From an uncultured Streptococcus sp. (GTDB lineage Bacteria; Bacillota; Bacilli; Lactobacillales; Streptococcaceae), in assembly GCA_902480035.1 (NCBI GenBank), contig CABSRC010000038.1, positions 1 through 13,596 of the forward strand: a stretch of 13,596 bases of DNA, given 5' to 3'. The notes beneath the pieces are model-generated. The model saw only the letters and a list, made by a program, of their open reading frames with translations. It searched no databases and was not told the origin of the DNA. Below are positions 12,021 through 13,596 of this stretch, in pieces. Every line of letters begins with the position of its first letter. Within the stretch, counting starts at the first letter, position 1. The position numbers and the translations under genes were made by a program.

Positions 12021-12863
12021 TTAATGAGATGAAAGAGCGTGCTTGTTCTTTCTCTGCTTAGGAGCGATAAAGAAGCTGATGAGAAAGAAGACAGCAGAAG
12101 TGAGGACAATACAAGACCCGACGGCGATGTTTAAGCTATAGCCAATAAAGAGTCCCAGGATGGATGCAAGAGCACCTAATCCGGATGAAAGGAGCATCAT
12201 GGACCAGAGACTATTGGCATAGAGATAGGCCGTCGCAGCGGGTGTAATGAGCATGGCGACGATGAGAATGGTTCCGACACTCTGCATAGCAGTGACAGAA
12301 ACCAAGGTCAAGAGCACCATAAGGAGGTAGTGATAGACCTTGACCCGGACGCCCATGGATTGAGCCAGAACAGGATCAAAAGATGTGAGCAGTAAGGGTC
12401 GAAAGAGTAGGACAATCACCAGCAAGACCGCAGCACCAACACCGATGGTTATCCACATATCCTGGTCTTGCACGGCCAAGATATTCCCAAAGAGGATGTG
12501 GAAAAGGTCGGTGGAACTTTTAGCGACTCCAATCAGGATGACTCCTAAGGCGAGGAAAGAAGAAAAGGTAATCCCAATTGCAGTGTCGCTCTTAATGATG
12601 GAGTTGCTCTTGATATAGGTGATAAGGACGGACGCCAGGAGGCCAAAGACAATAGCGCCAATAAAGAAATTGATGCCCAGGATAAAGGAGAGAGCCACAC
12701 CAGGAAGAACTGCGTGTGAGATAGCGTCTCCCATGAGAGACATGCCTCTTAAAATAATGAAGCATCCAACGGCTCCAGCGACAATCCCGATGGCGATGGC
12801 TGTGATCAGGGCATTCTGTAAGAAGTGGAATTGCTGTAATCCATCGATAAATTCTGTAATCAT
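12021..12863 (-). CDS. psaC: Manganese ABC importer permease (PsaC type)
   Basis: This 280-residue integral membrane protein is of the ABC-3 (zinc/manganese) family and forms the translocation channel. I count about eight or nine hydrophobic segments, among them roughly 17-38, 52-82, 97-114, 136-156, 177-208, 221-242 and 247-267. The conserved GDAISHAVLPGVAL block (45-58) contains D46 and H50, residues reported to coordinate Mn2+ and gate the pore in pneumococcal PsaC. The C-terminus is basic and cytosolic (PKQRKNKH). Its start overlaps the psaB stop (12860-12863, ATGA), indicating translational coupling. Length and motifs are normal for the family. Confidence 0.95.
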   Translation of the reverse strand: MITEFIDGLQQFHFLQNALITAIAIGIVAGAVGCFIILRGMSLMGDAISHAVLPGVALSFILGINFFIGAIVFGLLASVLITYIKSNSIIKSDTAIGITFSSFLALGVILIGVAKSSTDLFHILFGNILAVQDQDMWITIGVGAAVLLVIVLLFRPLLLTSFDPVLAQSMGVRVKVYHYLLMVLLTLVSVTAMQSVGTILIVAMLITPAATAYLYANSLWSMMLLSSGLGALASILGLFIGYSLNIAVGSCIVLTSAVFFLISFFIAPKQRKNKHALSSH

Positions 12864-13582
12864 CCGACGCCACCTCCTATAAAGAGTTCATGCCCATAGG
12901 CTGCGTGAAGATTCTCCTTGGTAAAGGTTTCTTCTGTTTTCCCAAAAGCAATCAGCTTGCGATGAAGGAGGAGGACCTGGTCGAAATAAGCTGGGACCTT
13001 GCTGAGGTCGTGATGGACGATCAGAATGGTCTTGCCTTCTTTTTTCAAGGTCTGAAGGGTCTGCATAATGATGTCTTCGCTGACAGAGTCAATCCCTGCG
13101 AAGGGCTCATCCAAAAAGATGACATCTGCTTCTTGGACCAAGCAGCGGGCGATCAGGACCCGTTGGAATTGCCCTCCTGAAAGCTGGCCGATCTGGCGAT
13201 CCGCTAGATCAAGAAGATTGACAAGTTTCAAGGCATTTTCCACCTTTTGGAGATCCTCTTTGCTTTTTCTCTTGAAGATCGAAAGATGGGGATAGAGACC
13301 CAGTGAGACACACTCCCGCACCGTGATGGGGAAGTGGAAATCAATAGCGGATTTCTGTTCGACGTAGGCCACTCGTTGAAGAACTTGGCCGAGATCTTTT
13401 TGATCGAGCAGGACCCTTCCCGAATGAGGGAGAAGTCCTAGCATGGCCTTGATTAGAGTTGACTTTCCTGCTCCGTTGGGTCCAAGAATGCCTAGGATGG
13501 TTGGACCCTGGATGGTGAGGGAAAGATCCTCCAAGGCCAGTGTTTGCTGGTAAGCAACACTTAGATGTTCAATTTGAATCAT
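12860..13582 (-). CDS. psaB: Manganese ABC importer ATP-binding protein (PsaB type)
   Basis: This 240-residue cytosolic ABC ATPase powers Mn2+ import through PsaC. Motifs in order are Walker A GPNGAGKST (34-42), Q-loop Q76 (YVEQKSA), signature LSGGQ (134-138), Walker B VIFLDEP (154-160) with the catalytic E159, D-loop AGID (162-165) and the H-loop HHD (H191). It is the first gene of the operon. AAAGGAG (13590-13596) seven bases before the ATG is its ribosome binding site, so the gene is complete although the window ends there. The operon promoter and any manganese-repressor operator lie just beyond the right edge. Homologues are named fimB, scaC and the like in other species. Confidence 0.96.
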   Translation of the reverse strand: MIQIEHLSVAYQQTLALEDLSLTIQGPTILGILGPNGAGKSTLIKAMLGLLPHSGRVLLDQKDLGQVLQRVAYVEQKSAIDFHFPITVRECVSLGLYPHLSIFKRKSKEDLQKVENALKLVNLLDLADRQIGQLSGGQFQRVLIARCLVQEADVIFLDEPFAGIDSVSEDIIMQTLQTLKKEGKTILIVHHDLSKVPAYFDQVLLLHRKLIAFGKTEETFTKENLHAAYGHELFIGGGVG

Positions 13583-13596
13583 GATTTTGCTCCTTT

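Overview
The window looks like chromosome from a viridans-group Streptococcus. The evidence is purine-rich AAGGAG-type ribosome binding sites, extended -10 promoters, the psaBCA-tpx manganese operon, DUF3013 and DUF3114-like proteins, and the relA-dtd pair. The solute-binding lipoprotein is very like the FimA/SsaB/ScaA adhesins of the sanguinis/parasanguinis/gordonii group. That species placement is recognition from memory, not a search. All recognised genes are intact; I see no insertion sequence, phage gene, CRISPR array, tRNA or rRNA.

Layout. 1-1501: rarA (minus), with a promoter firing leftward out of the window beyond it and a divergent promoter region before it. 1502-3524: four plus-strand genes, namely a DUF3013 protein, an unrecognised 180-residue protein, a Nudix hydrolase and a GNAT acetyltransferase (the last two overlap by 4 bases). 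3528-3648: a structured stretch with competing hairpins just before prmA. 3662-5388: prmA-rsmE, closed by an intrinsic terminator. 5530-8399: rel (bifunctional stringent-response enzyme) and dtd, separated by about 200 bp of repeat-bearing DNA. 8405-9074: a bidirectional terminator and a DtxR-family manganese regulator (PsaR/ScaR type, minus). 9199-10224: a DUF3114-like protein (plus), divergent from the regulator. 10225-10506: a gene-free stretch rich in inverted repeats, including a 138-bp block that can be drawn as a four-way junction. 10507-13596: tpx, psaA, psaC and psaB on the minus strand, so transcription order is psaB-psaC-psaA-tpx.

How it works together. PsaB (ATPase), PsaC (permease) and PsaA (lipoprotein) form a Mn2+ ABC importer, and Tpx is the thiol peroxidase habitually attached to it. 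The DtxR-family protein 2 kb away carries the full expected set of metal ligands and probably represses the importer when Mn2+ is plentiful. Rel makes and degrades (p)ppGpp, Dtd clears D-aminoacyl-tRNAs, PrmA methylates ribosomal protein L11, RsmE methylates 16S rRNA, and RarA acts at stalled replication forks. These are housekeeping functions. The least explained parts are non-coding: the 10318-10455 four-way-junction element, the 3528-3648 leader and the 7758-7890 repeat region. The two uncharacterised proteins (2028-2570 and 9199-10224) are the main coding unknowns. I did not find a convincing new multi-gene system.
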